From: Atrina japonica
Lineage: Eukaryota; Mollusca; Bivalvia; Pterioida; Pinnidae
Reading direction: 5' to 3'
NCBI GenBank assembly: GCA_030159075.1
Contig: BROG01000139.1
Coordinates: 876,501-940,500, forward strand
Length of the DNA stretch: 64,000 bases
Position numbers and translations under genes: made by a program. Of this stretch, positions 10,167 to 22,207 are shown in pieces; position 1 is the stretch's first letter, and each line of letters begins with the position of its first letter. The notes below the pieces were generated by a model that was not told the origin of the DNA, made no database searches, and saw nothing but the letters and a program-made list of their open reading frames with translations.

Positions 10167-12180
10167 AACTTGATATAGATTTAAATTAAATGTAAGAAAA
10201 GGTACAATGAGCAGTGTATGGGAAATTGAGGGAGAGGAGTTGAACAATGTGTGAGGCAGAGGGAGGAGTTGAACTGTGATTGATGTTAAGATAGGGTTTT
10301 GTTTTTATGAAATTAGACAGTTATTTTACTCCCTTTCAAATGATGCATCAAGAGATAAAAATTTTCACAATCACTACAGTCCTGTAACTTTGGCAATATG
10401 ATAAAGATATCTCGAAAATAACGTCCAGCAATAATCATTGATCATTACAGTGTGAAATATTCTTACTGGTATCTGTATCATTGGAAGTGTACAAATGTTA
10501 CATTAGTGCATTATGATTATGAATTGTACAAATGCTGCATTAGTGCATCATAATATAGTACAATACATTCTCAAAAATAGACGCATTGCTCTCAGTTGCA
10601 ACATGGACTTTTTAACATGATAACAACAATTCAGTAACTTTGGATGTAAAAATGGAACAGATTTCAGAAAAATTAGGTTTTAAAGACAATCAGTTGCTAT
10701 GATGATAGTACAGTTATGGACTATATTATTTTACTGTCTGAAGTTATGGGACCAGAGTGAAAAGGTCTTTTAGGTGGCAAAATAATATAGCTGACGTAGA
10801 AAGATATTAAGTCTCTGTGACATCATTGCCTATTTCATGGGTTAATTATCATTTTGCTGTCCAAAGTTACAGGACTGCAGTAAATTGAATTAAGAATTTT
10901 AAAAAAGTACATTGTCATGGAAAAGATTGGATAGAAGTCCGATAATATTCTACATTCATAGAGATGAGACATAAAGATCTGAATAAAGCATTAGTCACTC
11001 ACTAAATGTGTGAACATTTCACACAATTAATTGTACATTGAAAAATAGTCTTTGAAGTTCTTCTGTGAACTATATGATTAGATTGTTTACTCCATTATCA
11101 GGTATAATGATGGATTTGATAGTCCGGCTTACATGTTTAGGTTAGTAATAGCTTTTCCAGGATGGTTTTTCCATAACTCTTCAACCCCTGAAAAAACAAT
11201 GGACTCTGCTATAAATCAATGACTTGGACCAGTCCAAATGTGTCTCTAGGGTGAATGAGTTAACCATTGTCCTTGAAATTTTTAAAAGGTTTTCTTTGTA
11301 TCACTTTCTCTCTCATCTGCCACTGAAATGTGGTCTCTCAAGACAACTTGTCTATCACAACAGGGTTTACATAAAGAATTGTTTAACTGAGTGGTTTTTA
11401 GTAGAATATGATCGGACAAAGCAGGATGTCTTACATGAGTGTGGTCGCTGTATATATGGTTTGTGTAGATTTTGCTAGTCTTTGCTGTAGGCCTTTTCAC
11501 TGCATCACAACACACCTACTGGTGTCTACAGCTGTTCATCTTGATACCAGATTTGTAGTAATTTTTGTATATGTCTCTGACAATTTCATGTTGATTTTAG
11601 AAAGAACAACAGTATTTACTCAACCCCTGGTAGCCACATTTAGACTCACCCTTTTCATAGAATGGTACGGTCCACTGTCAGAATTTGGATATGTATTATT
11701 CTGAATCTAAATAATGTTAAAATTTAGCATGCAATCTTTACTTGCTCACCCCCTATATTATGACAGTAGACCATGCTATCTATTGATTTGGATAAGTCTA
11801 AATGTGACCTCAGTGGCTGACGAGTAAATTATAGACATGACAAAGTGTCTGCACTGTTATTTCTTTTCTAAATTTATTGTTCAGTCCAAATGTAAATAAT
11901 GGGGAATATCAGTTAAGTTGACTTGCATTTGTTACTAGTGACAGATCTTTTTTGGTCATGTTAGAGTTGCCCTTCTTGGGCCATTTGTAATTGACTTTAT
12001 ATCTGTGATTGTTTGTAAGGTAATAATATATCAAAGCAGAATAGATAAATGTTCCACTTAGTTCCACATTTAAAAGCTGTTGTATAGGATTCAGAAAAAG
12101 ATACAGTAGAGACTGTCTCAAGTGATTGTCAAACAGACTAATTGGTCACTTGAGTCTGTATATTCTTTTTAATATTACAG
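10167..12180. other. Spacer between Z5 and Z6
   Basis: Starts with the end of unit B. Holds a segment at 10900-10970 similar to 4190-4260, an AATAAA at 10982-10987, TTAA-family elements at 11173-11263 and, more diverged, about 11730-11827. No exon recognised; small ORFs lack splice context or domains. Confidence 0.6.
11173..11263. mobile_element. TTAA micro-foldback element
   Basis: Starts ATAACTCTTCAACCCCTG and ends AGGGTGAATGAGTTAA. Same family as 6646-6733. Confidence 0.65.
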
Positions 12181-12692
12181 GCTTTCAATGTACAAAATTG
12201 ACATCGAGAGGTGGCCGTATCTATACACCTCAGACCATCACTACAGAGTCAAGGAAACAGAATCGCATTCAGTGTGATCACTGTCTACGAACATTCAACA
12301 ATCACGATGATTACAGGGTCCACAGACAAACTACTCACCAAAGTAACGAGTATTTTTGTAATATATGCAACGTCATGTTTACTGACAAAAATGCCAGAAA
12401 TAAACACATTACAGAGAACCACATCCAGGAGGGTGAAGTCGCTGAGCAATGTGAGGATTGTGGGAAGGCTTTCAAGTCGAGGCAGGGATATCTGTCACAC
12501 AGAAAGATATATCACAGTCAGGAACAACTACCTGCCTGTGTCAAGTGTGGCAAAAGTTTTCCTACACGTAGTGCTTTAGCCATACATGATCGTGTGCATT
12601 CTGAAGAGAAAGACTACTGTTGCTTGTTGTGTAATAAGTCGTATAAACACAAATTTAACTTGAAACGTCACAAATGTCAAATTGACCAATAA
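12181..12692 (+). CDS. Exon Z6: alternative terminal exon, five zinc fingers
   Basis: Seen: acceptor TTCTTTTTAATATTACAG (AG at 12179-12180), entry phase as in the other exons, open to TAA at 12690-12692; about 170 residues. A ~30-residue basic linker is followed by five fingers in the same order as Z4/Z5: C-x2-C-x12-H-x4-H, a second beginning C-x2-C-x12-H, a third with GKAFKSRQGY, a fourth with GKSFPTRSAL, and a terminal C2HC finger with YKHKFNLK. It is clearly related to Z4/Z5 but well diverged, so it is an older duplicate still under constraint. Likely role by family: nuclear DNA-binding C-terminus. It is the last C2H2 exon; downstream exons carry other domains. Confidence 0.88.
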
Positions 12693-12711
12693 AACGTCTA
12701 CGATGTCGGAG

Positions 12712-12981
12712 CAGGGGTGAGGAAATCCTATGCCCAACTTGCCCAACCTGTTACTTTGACCGTCTGGACAAGTGAATTTTCTTATTTTGGTTGTCCGTGG
12801 ACAAGTGCATTATAAAGAAGAAAAAAAAAGCATAAATCTTGAGTTCAAAATATTTTTGTTTATAAAAAAATTTGTCAGTAATTAGATATTGGACAAGTAA
12901 AAATCCATTTCGGGCAACCAGTTTTTTTTGCATTTACTTGCCCAGGGACAAGTGCATGAAAGTAATATTTCCACACCCCTG
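12712..12981. mobile_element. CAG...CTG foldback element (hAT-like ends)
   Basis: About 270 bp starting CAGGGGTGAGGAAAT and ending with its near reverse complement ATTTCCACACCCCTG, with further inner pairing (TGCCCAACTTGCCC against CTTGCCCAGGGACAAG). CAG/CTG ends are typical of hAT-type MITEs. A clear 8-bp target duplication is not visible. Confidence 0.7.
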
Positions 12982-13489
12982 CAGAGTGACTGGTAGTTAA
13001 TTGACAGTGCATAAAGCTTTAATCTTTAGATTCTCTGTCTTAAAATGTTCTGGATGTTGCTTTTTTTGTATTGCCCTTTAAGATTGAAGGGGAAAGGGTA
13101 TTGGATTTGATGCCCCCTTGAGATGGGGGCGTATCTGTTTAAGACATTGGTTTCTATCAGATAGTATTCTTCTTAGTGAAATCAAAATGGTTTATTGATT
13201 TGTACAAATAAGATCAAGGGTAAGATTGATTGTAGTCAACATTCAGCTCTAATTGCAGTTATGGGACTCCTAATAATTATGGCGTAACATGTATTTTAGT
13301 AAGTTAAAGATGACTCATTACCTGATGGTAAAAATCATAATTATCCAGGTGAGATGTAACCTTTTTATAGAGATAACAAATTTCTTATAAAAAGTATTGA
13401 TTTTTATTTCCCTGGTTGGAAGTTCACAGGTCATATTGTTTTGGTGCATCTGTTTGACCTTTTGTCTGTAAATTTTTAAATTCTGCCAA

Positions 13490-13850
13490 GTACAGTGTAA
13501 CCTCGCTATTAAGACCATCTAACTGACTCTAAGTGGTGTGATTGTGAGGTGTTACAGTGGAACCTCGCTATTAAGACCACCTAACTGACTCTAAGTGGTG
13601 TGATTGTGAGGTGTTACAGTGGAACCTCGCCATTAAGACCATCTAACTGACTCTAAGTGGTGTGATTGTGAGGTGTTACAGTGTAACCTCGCTATTAAGA
13701 CCACCTGACTCAAAGTGGTGTGATTGTGAGGTGTTACAGTGGAACCTCGCTATTAAGACCACCTAACTGACTCAAAATGGTGTGATTGTGAGGTGTTACA
13801 GTGTAACCTCGCTATTAAGACCATCTGACTCAAAGTGGTCTGATTAGTGA
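13490..13850. repeat. Tandem array, about 60-bp unit, six copies
   Basis: Units start GTRTAACCTCGCTATTAAG or GTGGAACCTCGC and contain CTAACTGACTC and GTGAGGTGTTACA. The unit resembles the end of the CAGT-type foldback elements, so the array probably arose from one of them. Confidence 0.85.
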
Positions 13851-14481
13851 GGTGCTCCATTAAGTGAGAGACAACTTAATACAGTTGATTCTTGGTATTA
13901 AGACCACCTAACTGAATGACTCAAAGTGGTATGATTTGTGAGGCGGTCTTTTAAATGAGATTCTGTACATATTGGATAATTATCAAGAGACTGAAAACTT
14001 ACGGTCTGAAATGTGAGATAGTCTCCTAAGTGAGGTGATCTGTAGGCAAGGCTCTAACGTATCTCCACCCCCTCCCACCCCCACCCCTCTTCAACATTTA
14101 ATCATGTTTAGTAATGAATCAATAAGATCCTGATTGAGTTTGATTTTGACTGATATTCTGTGATATTTTCCAGAGTTATTGGACTTTAATCTTAACAGAA
14201 GGGCTTGATTCTCAAGGACAAACAACATTATAATTTAGTAGTTCAATTGTTCATATCTCCTCAGCTTTGGGAGAGCTGATAGATGAGCTGAGTGGTACGT
14301 TGTTTACCAGTACAGATATTTGGAATCCCTATGGATTCTTCAGTCTGCCTTCACCCAGTTCAATTTTGTACTTTGCATGGCTGCATCAACACAGGGTTTT
14401 TGTGTGAATTTTTTAAAAGCAAGATCAAAAGTATGACCTATCATTCTTCAATATTGTGTAATTTTTTTTCCTCAAGGAAAC

Positions 14482-14849
14482 TTAAAGGGGCATTAGCTGT
14501 GTTTTCTTTCAAAATTTATTTTTCCCTTTTGCCTACTAGTACTTGATGTACAATAACAAGAAAGTGATATACCCAGGCATAAAAACTCTTAAATTCCTGT
14601 ATGTTTTGTGAAATTTGCTTCAGAAACCCAGGTTTGGCACTTTTTCACTTGCAATTGATTTACTCAACCTAACTATTAGTATAAGCATATTTTACACTGG
14701 ACCTGACCTTAGTTTCACAAAATGTGTAGGGATATAAGATTTTCCATGCTTGTGTATAACTCTTATTTGTTGTTGTACATCAAATACAAATCGTAAAAGT
14801 AGAAAAACTCCCAAATATTTTTAGTAAAACACAGCTAATGCCCCTTTAA
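14482..14849. mobile_element. TTAA-bounded ~360-bp foldback, copy 1
   Basis: Begins TTAAAGGGGCATTAGCTGTG and ends CACAGCTAATGCCCCTTTAA, a near-perfect terminal inverted repeat bounded by TTAA. Inner arms also pair (TACTTGATGTACAATAACAA against TTGTTGTTGTACATCAA), so it can form a long hairpin. No coding capacity. TTAA boundaries are what piggyBac-type insertion gives, but the family is not established. Confidence 0.8.
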
Positions 14850-15029
14850 CGTTTGGTAATTTGAATGTATGTTACAATTATGACAAGAAATGTATATAAA
14901 AAAATTAAGATGACTTTGTTATCAATACAAGGACAATGAATAAAGAATTTACCTCATTACTTACTCTCTTTTGTCCGTTCTCTATATATGTTGTGCACAA
15001 GCCTGGCTCCAAGGTCATGAAGCAATTGT

Positions 15030-15302
15030 ATAGTCCACTCAAATGACGTGGCGGGGCGGAGTAACCTTTTGATTATCATACGGATGATTCTACTCATTTC
15101 TTAGGTTGTAACAAGCTTCACACGAAAAAATTGTTGTATTCCTCACTGAATTCTCAAAGGTATAGCGACAATCAGGAACAATTAGTCTTGCCAGTGTAAA
15201 TTTAGATTTGTTAAGCTTGATTATCTAAATTTTGAACTCACCAAGGTCCAGAAAAGGTTCACTAGACTACACCCCGGCCAGGTTACATGGATTGGACTAT
15301 AG
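15030..15302. mobile_element. GC-edged miniature foldback element, copy 2
   Basis: Flanked by TATAGTCCA on the left and TGGACTATA on the right, enclosing GGCGGGGCGGAGTAACC and the inverted GGTTCACTAGACTACACCCC. Same family as 3911-4158. Confidence 0.7.
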
Positions 15303-16629
15303 ACTTAAGTTAAAACTTGGAATTCTGTAGTTAGATTTCCTAGGATATTTTTACCTAAATATCAGAAATTTTAATAGTGTATATTCCAGAGATATTGAAC
15401 CCTTTCCCCCCCTAAATATCTGTATTGTAGGCTCTTTTCTATTGTAAAAGACAATTCCATTGTGGGGTTGAAAGGGTTAGACTACGAAACTAAGAGTTTC
15501 TAAATGGTAAATGAACATTTTATCGCAGATTGAAGTTATGTCGTAGCATTTTCAACCCACAGAACATAATAGACTGATCTTATTCAACAGGAAAGGGCGT
15601 ATCATTGAGATATTTGATGGTGAAAAGGTTATGTGTGAGATTGTTTAGTGATGAAGGAGTTTGATGGTTTTAGTTCAAATCTACAGCAAAATGTATGCCC
15701 TTGTTTTGTTTGTACAGACCATGGTGTTTTTCCTCTCTTATTAAAGACCAGTCTATTATATATAGTCAGTAGGGATAATAGGGTAAAGTTTAGGATTGTT
15801 GTCCTGTATCCAGGAGAAGCAGTTTCAGAAATGTTATAGGAGTCATCGGTTGAGAAGAGGATCCTTACGACACAACAATGGAAATGCGAGAGATTAAGGA
15901 ATTCTGTCTGATGTGATACTTCTTATTTTGTAGAATTTTTGTGCCAGTTACCCTCGCCTGCACTAATTGTCATGTCATATTTTTTAAATGCGCATATTTT
16001 AAAGTTTCTGAAAACATATAACTGACAATTTCCCCCCAAATTGTCCTAAGGTACCTTTTTACAGCTGCTGGCTAACATAGACTTATATGTCAATTCAAAG
16101 AGGAAGCACACTTTATACTGACCACTGTAAATGAGCCAACAAATAGGAAGGTAAAAATATAACGGTCATAGAAGTCTGTTTTTTACTTCTGACAGTTGAG
16201 GTCAATTCATTTTTTGTGATGGTCAGTCTTTTGATAGTGAATGTGAAGCTATTTTGCAGTGATGGTCAGTGTTTGACAGTAAAGGGCAGTCTGTTTAGAC
16301 AGTGAAGGTCAGTCTTCTGAGAGTATAGGAATTGTTTTTGTGATAATGGAGGTCAATTTATTTGGTCAGTGATGGTCAAGGTAATCTACAGACCTACAAG
16401 TCTACAGTATTAACACATTGACCCCTGTGGTGGCATTTAGACTCTTCTAAATCAATAAAAAGTATTGATTGGTCTACTGTCATAATTAAGGGGGGAACAA
16501 GTTTTAAATGAAGGTGAAATTATCGTAGAATTTAGATTCTAAGTCATACACTCTTGATTTCTGACAGTGGACTTCATTAACTGTCAGAATTTAGGGTTGT
16601 ATGATTTAAAATCAAGATTTTATAATGAC

Positions 16630-16986
16630 TTAAAGGGTCATTAGTTGTGTTTAAAAATATTAATTAGAATTTTTGTTCATTTACTACTTGTCCTTGATGT
16701 ACAATAACAAATAAGAGCTAAACACAGGCATAAGAAATATAATATTCCTATATATTTTGTGAAAATAAGGTCAGGTCCAGTTTGGTATTCATCAACAAAT
16801 AGTAAGGTTGAGTCATTTGCAAATGAAAAAGTGCCAAACCTTGGTTTTTCAAGCAATTTTCACAAAATGCATAGAAATTTAAGAATGTTGATGCCTGTGC
16901 ATATCCCTTTTTTGTTATTTTTTATCAATCTAAGTAGTAAAAAGGGAAAAAAAAAACTGAAAAAGACACAGCTAATGCCCCTTTAA
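16630..16986. mobile_element. TTAA-bounded ~360-bp foldback, copy 2
   Basis: Starts TTAAAGGGTCATTAGTTGTG and ends CACAGCTAATGCCCCTTTAA. Same internal layout as 14482-14849, partly in the opposite arm order. Confidence 0.8.
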
Positions 16987-17786
16987 TCTGCAATATTAAC
17001 TTATCACTCCCAAATTATGACATTAGACAGTATTATGTAGTGATTTGGATGAGTCTAAATGCAACCACAGGGTATAATGAGTTAAGTCTTTTGACCACAC
17101 AGCAATATTTTGGTTATAGTATATGGTGGCAACAAGTTTATACAAGTACTTCACAAAATCAATTAAGGTTCCGCTGGGGCTCAAATCATTAAGAGATTGT
17201 GTTTTAAAGTGTGATGCTCTGTCATTGTCACAGGATACCACCTGTCTTGTGAGACCACATTCTGAAAAACAGTAAGTTAAGTAGTCCTTTAAATAAAACC
17301 TCTTTAGAGAGACCACCCATCTTGCTAGTTGTGGAAGATTGTTGTTCTCTTCCTGGGTGTACTGTTCTCTCCACTACCTTAAAAACTGGACAACACCATA
17401 TATCTAAAAAATTGTTGAATTTGTCATAAAACACCAACAAAACAGGAAAACTAATCCTTTAGCTTTACATAAAACCTCTTTTGAAGGGCCACCTGTATTA
17501 TATGACCACTTTTCAGTGGCAGAAGGGGTGGTCTTTCAAGATGGGTTGTTCTGTGCTATAAAGCTCAGTACAAGCCAATGATGGAAATTGAATTTGATGG
17601 AAAACTTGTATGAAATTAAATTGGAAAAAAAAAGTGCTAAAATAATGCGAGTGATACTGGCACAGTGTTTGTCAAGGTTACCCAGATGTTTAAAATTCAT
17701 CTTCATAATACAAAGCTTGAAATCCTATCAGGAAATACAATTTTAGTATTTAGAATTGTAACTGTTTTTCTGCTTCTGCTGTTCAG

Positions 17787-18007
17787 AGGGAGAGATGGAT
17801 CCAAACTTATGGTATCACTATGATGCTTCCCCTAGACAGAAACAAGGAGAACTGACTTTGGAGGAGAGGCGTCGGAGAAGAAATGAAAGGCAAAAACGTT
17901 ACAGGCAGAGATTGAAGAAGGACCCATCCAGACGACTGCTATATGAAAAAACTCTTGCATACCATCGCACATACAATAGATTTCGAAAGGAGGAACAGAA
18001 GGAAGAG
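17787..18007 (+). CDS. Exon B1: basic exon of the array, no zinc ligands
   Basis: Seen: acceptor CTGCTTCTGCTGTTCAG (AG at 17785-17786) in the same entry phase as the finger exons. About 74 residues, with a short N-terminus (WYHYD) and a long helical, strongly basic stretch: five Arg in a row, then RQKRYRQRLKKDP and RTYNRFRKEEQ. The ORF continues to TAG at 18035-18037, but AAGAG/GTGAAT at 18007/18008 is a good donor and would leave in phase 0. Such ERQ+RYRERLK-DP basic stretches recur in uncharacterised invertebrate proteins as far as I can recall; I do not assign a named domain. Possible role: DNA contact or nuclear localisation. Either a terminal exon ending at 18037 or an internal exon joined to B2 or B3. 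Confidence 0.65.
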
Positions 18008-18087
18008 GTGAATCTGGTTTCTATATTGATAACTTAGTATAGGTTTTTGTTACTTAAATATTCCAAGTGAGCAGTGGACTCAAGGGC

Positions 18088-18178
18088 TTAACTCATCTAT
18101 CCCTGAAATGCAATAAACTCTTCCAAATTTCATTGATGTAGACCAGTCCAGATGTGTATATAGGGATGAATGAGTTAA
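18088..18178. mobile_element. TTAA micro-foldback element
   Basis: 91 bp, TTAACTCATCTATCCCTG to AGGGATGAATGAGTTAA. Confidence 0.7.
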
Positions 18179-18220
18179 AGAATGGAAGTTTTAAAGATTT
18201 TGTTAGCTTCAGTTGTAACC

Positions 18221-18567
18221 TGATGCCTGTTTTATGAAAGGTCCTGAGTGTTAGACTTTGTCTTAGGACCACACTTACGATTTGCGACCATTTTACAAAG
18301 ACTTGGCGCCTTGACCTACGACCAAATTAGGTCAGGTCTTTATGACTACCCAGAGGCTGCGCATAGACCTCACTTATCTGTATGTGTCGTAATTTATCTT
18401 TGTAAATGTAGCAGGGAAAATACTTGTAAAGTATCAAAATCTTACTTGAAAATGTGCAAAAGTATCTAAAGACTTGGGTTAGGACAGCGTTGATAAAACG
18501 GTCCTAATTTTTGCCTTAAGATCAAAAGACTTACGACAAAAAAATAACTTGATAAAACGGGCCCTTG
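18221..18567. mobile_element. Foldback element with GCCTGTTTTATNAA ends
   Basis: Left end ATGCCTGTTTTATGAAAG pairs with right end CTTGATAAAACGGGCCC. Inner arms with repeated TTAGGACC / GGTCCTAA and TTACGA motifs also pair. A similar design with GGGTCCAGCACC ends is at 61226-61362. Confidence 0.6.
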
Positions 18568-18934
18568 TGCGTTACATCACAATGCCAGTCATAAAAACAT
18601 TGCACCAGCATTTTGTTCATTTAATGGTCTGGTGTTTTACTGTTGCTATACATCACAGACATTTTTCACTTATTTTGAGAGGTCACAGGCTTTAGATGAA
18701 GTGCCACAATTTTTTTTTTACCTCTGCTTAAGCTTGAATGCAGTAAGGGATCTTTCAATGCAAAACCTCCTGTGACATGACAACTAGAGTTTGAGTCTCG
18801 TCCCAAAAACCTATGATGTTTACTTATTATTGCTGAGAACTCAAAGGAATTACTAAGTTTGTCGCTAAATCCTCAACATTGTTAAGGGCACTGGGTGACT
18901 TGTCAAAAATCATCAAATCCACTAACTTCAAGTG

Positions 18935-19025
18935 TTAACTCATCAGATCCTGAAAAACAATGGACTCTTTCCTAAATCAATGACTTAGGCCAGTCTAAAT
19001 GTGGCTTTAGGGGTGAATAAGTTAA
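18935..19025. mobile_element. TTAA micro-foldback element
   Basis: 91 bp bounded by TTAA at both ends; TTAACTCATCAGATCCTG to AGGGGTGAATAAGTTAA. Confidence 0.7.
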
Positions 19026-19139
19026 GGTTGAAGACACCTTGTGTATAGTACAGGTTTACACTGGGCACCTGGCAAGGACAGGAAATCGTAAACATAGACA
19101 AATCCACAAACACTGGCTTCTTAGCTATTTGGATTTGAC

Positions 19140-19300
19140 TGTGGACTTATGGCGGGTGTGACCGGTCAACATGGTCAACATGCTTACTCTTTTATATCAC
19201 CTGATCCCACCTCTGCATTTCCAGAGGTCCATGTTTGTCCAATATTCACCAGATTTGTGTATCCTGGACAGCCTGAAGATTGATACTTTGGTATCCGTCA
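19140..19300. repeat. Dispersed repeat with GGTCAACATGCTTACTC
   Basis: Similar in inverse orientation to 27215-27400 and 48430-48600, and in the same orientation to 57950-58040. Core features: GTGTGACCGGTC, CACCTGATCCCACCTCT and a following AGAGGTCCATGTTT. Unclassified. Confidence 0.6.
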
Positions 19301-19462
19301 TTTTTATATTCGGGGAACATACAAATGCTATTAACTTGTGATCAATATATGTGTGTTCTTTAGGTTTGTGTAATATGTGAAACAATAATAGAATAGTTCA
19401 TCTTTCAACAATTCTGTGTTATGCTGTTATCATTCTACAACTGGGCTCCCTTCTTTTTGCAG

Positions 19463-19522
19463 AAAATGAAAGCAATGTCTCTAGATACATATCAGGAGAT
19501 ACCACAAAAACAACCATGGTGA
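19463..19522 (+). CDS. Candidate exon B2: short phase-0 terminal exon
   Basis: Seen: a strong pyrimidine tract (CCCTTCTTTTTGCAG, AG at 19461-19462) followed by 19 codons open in phase 0 to TGA at 19520-19522. Phase 0 is what the B1 donor at 18007 would need, and it is the next good acceptor after it. The joined product would end in a charged helix followed by a short tail (SLDTYQEIPQKQPW). It has no recognised domain and is short, so chance openness is possible. An internal GTGAAT donor at 19519 would give phase 2 and has no clear partner. Confidence 0.35.
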   Translation, partial: KMKAMSLDTYQEIPQKQPW

Positions 19523-20538
19523 ATCATTTAACCCTTTCATCCCCACAAACCACAATAGACTGATCTAAACAACAGAAAAGAGAATGCCATCTGAAAACTT
19601 AGGGGTGAAAGGTTAATTGAGAATCTAGGACCACCACATAGGTCACAGTTTAAAGCCAGCTGTAAAGATTGGAAAACATTCAAACTCTGGACTCCAGGAT
19701 TATGATACCCAATCATCCATGTTCCATCTGGTGTTTTTATGGAATTTGTGATCTTGATTTTAGATTGAAAAATAGACTTTATGAATACACAAAATATTCT
19801 ACTCTGTGAGTAGAGTATTCTTTTGTAAAGGGAAGTAATTTATATATATAGACAAGTTTAGCTCAAACCATTTCTGCTTGATTTGAGACATTGAGTAATT
19901 GAAGTATTAGTGTATGGAAATTACTCCCAATATGAAGCCAGTGTAATTGACTAGATGTGAAGAGAGAATTGTTTTTCTTCATTCTATTGGAACTGATTCC
20001 AAGGAAACTTTAACAGTGAATATTTGTATTTATTGAACTTTTGTAGTAATGACTTAAATTCATTTGTAATATGGAAGGGTTGTATATGAATTGATTTGAA
20101 ACCTGTCACTCTTATAAAGAATGGTTTTATATGAATTTGATTTGAAACCTGTCACTTTGTTGTTAAAAAGGATCTTGTTGATGAATATGACCAATTTATA
20201 ACTAGTTTGTGTGCTAATGTATTCTCCCGGGTATATGTTAAATGAAGACACTATGTAGTACACTCATTCTCATGAAAAACCCATCTCTCATGGCTCCCAT
20301 TTTCTGATATTTGCGTAGAAGATCCAAAGCAAACTATTATGGGTCACAAGCGAATGGCATTGTTATCTGACCTCCTGAAATGAGTTGGTAAGGATATTCT
20401 TGGACTAACTTATTTTTCATTGTGCTGAGGTGAGGTGAGGTAGGCTATGATTTAGAGTGTTCTGAAGTAGAGACCATTATTTTGTTACCCTAGAAAAGAC
20501 CCATTTTAAGTAACTGACTTGATAGTACATCCCACAGT

Positions 20539-20562
20539 TTATATATATATATATATATATAT
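20539..20562. repeat. (TA)n microsatellite
   Basis: Pure TA dinucleotide tract of about 24 bp. Confidence 0.9.
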
Positions 20563-20599
20563 CAAGGAGTGTTACATAACCAACACTTGTGAAATGTAA

Positions 20600-21215
20600 T
20601 TATAATACTGTTCACTTGTATGTCACATGATTATAAACGCTGTTCACACTTGGTCCATTTGATTATAACACTATCCACAATCTGTGCTGTGATTATAAAC
20701 ATTGTTCACACTTGGGCCATGTAATTTTAATACTATTCACAGTCTGTGCCATAACTATAATACTGTTCACACTTGGGGTCATGTGATTTTAAGACTATTC
20801 ACAGTTTGTGCCCTGATTATAAACATTGTTCACACTTGTGCCCAGGTTGTATGATCATGACACTATTCACAGTCTGTATGACATGATTATAACTTCATAC
20901 TTTTGTCATGTGATTATAATACTGTTCACACTTGTGTCATTTGATTATAATACTGTTCACACTTGTGTCATGTCATTATAATTCTGTTCACACTTGTGTC
21001 ATGTGACTATAATACTGTTCACACTTGTGTTATGTGATTATAATACTGTTCACACTTGTGTCATGTGACTATAATACTGTTCACACTTGTGTCATGTGAT
21101 TATAATACTGTTCACACTTGTGTCTTGTGATAATAGCACTGTTCACACCTCAGTTATGTTTTCAAGGTCATATGATCATAACTGTTTCCTGTGTCATGTG
21201 ATTGTAATACTATTC
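20600..21215. repeat. 31-bp minisatellite
   Basis: Unit close to ATGTGATTATAATACTG plus TTCACACTTGTGTC (31 bp). Degenerate over 20600-20900 and nearly perfect over 20900-21130, as expected from recent expansion at one end. Confidence 0.9.
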
Positions 21216-21761
21216 AGTCCATGACAACTGCTTAGAACACTTCACAATTTGTGTACTTTAAAGTGATTATATGTTGAATGAAAGTGAGAAAATGTTTGGA
21301 GATAGCCGTGTAATGAAATAGGTTGAGACACGTGGGGATTTTGATAGTATGCAGAGTCATTTTATGTTTAAATCCTAGTGATAGGAATGAGAATTTATTC
21401 CCATTTGATTTACATAAGGTGTTCTGTATTGCTTCAGTTGATTTTTACGAGGTGGCGTCAGGTGGAGTCTTTTGGATACTGATGAGTGTGGCAAGGTAAA
21501 GATGAACTTCATAGGATTCCATCCGCTAATTTGGTCATGACCATGTTGGATTCCATTGGCTAATTTGGCCAAGACCATGTTGAATTCTGTCAGCATATAT
21601 GGGCATGACCTTGTGTCAGTTTTTAGCAGCAGGAACTGTACATTTTGGCCTGCTTTTAGACAATAAAAAGTTTAAACTAATACGTAACGTGTTTCTGTTG
21701 TTTCATATATGGTTTACAGATTTTTTTTTCTGTATTTTAGAATTATTACTTTTCTTTACAG

Positions 21762-22207
21762 AACCACAGAGACCAGACCAAGAGGAGTTTTCTCAGTTGG
21801 AACACTCATTCCCTAAACCTTCTTGGTATAATTATAGCTATGCACAAGATGTTACTCCAGTAGAGGCCAAAGCAGCCATGACTGGAGTTTATTCTTCTCC
21901 TGTAGTTACGACTGACAGTAAGAGAAAGATTGGGCCACATGGTATAGGTCCTCAGAAATATCCAGGAGCAATGATATCATTTGGTCATCATCATCTCATT
22001 CCAAATTTTGGTGGACTAAAGAGAGTTTGTGCTCAGTGCAAGCTGGATGGCAGCAAATTTGCTTGTGGCATGTTCCGTAGATCATACTACAAGTGTGACA
22101 CATGTAATATTTCTCTTTGTCGACCCAAAGTCAGGAACTGCTTTGAACAATGGCATTTGAATCTGGGAAATGCAGCAGATGCTGTACACGTAGATAAGCA
22201 AACTTAG
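21762..22207 (+). CDS. Exon P1: alternative terminal exon, piggyBac-type C-terminal zinc domain
   Basis: Seen: acceptor TTACTTTTCTTTACAG (AG at 21760-21761), shared entry phase, open to TAG at 22205-22207; about 148 residues. A ~75-residue linker precedes a domain opening HHHLIP, then C-x2-C-x18-C-x2-C-x4-C-x6-C-F-x3-H with SYYKC before the second Cys pair. The CF..(W/Y)H ending and overall layout resemble the C-terminal zinc domain of piggyBac transposases, although the 18-residue spacing is longer than the roughly 12 I recall for typical members. No transposase core is nearby. Known role of that domain: binding transposon-end DNA. Inference: a reused DNA- or protein-binding module. A second in-phase acceptor 21 nt upstream (TTTTAG, AG at 21739-21740) could add 7 residues. 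Confidence 0.85.

Larger units (their letters stand above)
8671..10617. repeat. Tandem duplication unit B (contains exon Z5)
   Basis: Directly abuts unit A and matches it closely until GCAACATGGACTTTTTAA at the end. Both TTAA elements sit at equivalent places in A and B, so they were inserted before the duplication. Confidence 0.9.
12693..17786. other. Large spacer between the C2H2 block and B1
   Basis: About 5.1 kb without a supported exon. Contains a CAG/CTG-ended foldback element (12712-12981), a ~60-bp tandem array (13490-13850), two ~360-bp TTAA-bounded foldbacks (14482-14849, 16630-16986), a GC-edged element (15030-15302) and diverged TTAA-type micro-elements near 15400-15490, 16415-16510 and 16990-17083. 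17220-17545 carries further GACCACC-type repeat sequence. Confidence 0.6.
18008..19462. other. Spacer between B1 and B2
   Basis: Contains TTAA micro-elements (18088-18178, 18935-19025), a foldback with GTTTTAT-type ends (18221-18567) and part of a dispersed repeat (19140-19300). No other exon supported. Confidence 0.55.
19523..21761. other. Spacer before P1
   Basis: Contains a diverged micro-element at about 19525-19620, a TA tract (20539-20562) and a 31-bp minisatellite (20600-21215). No exon recognised. Confidence 0.6.
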
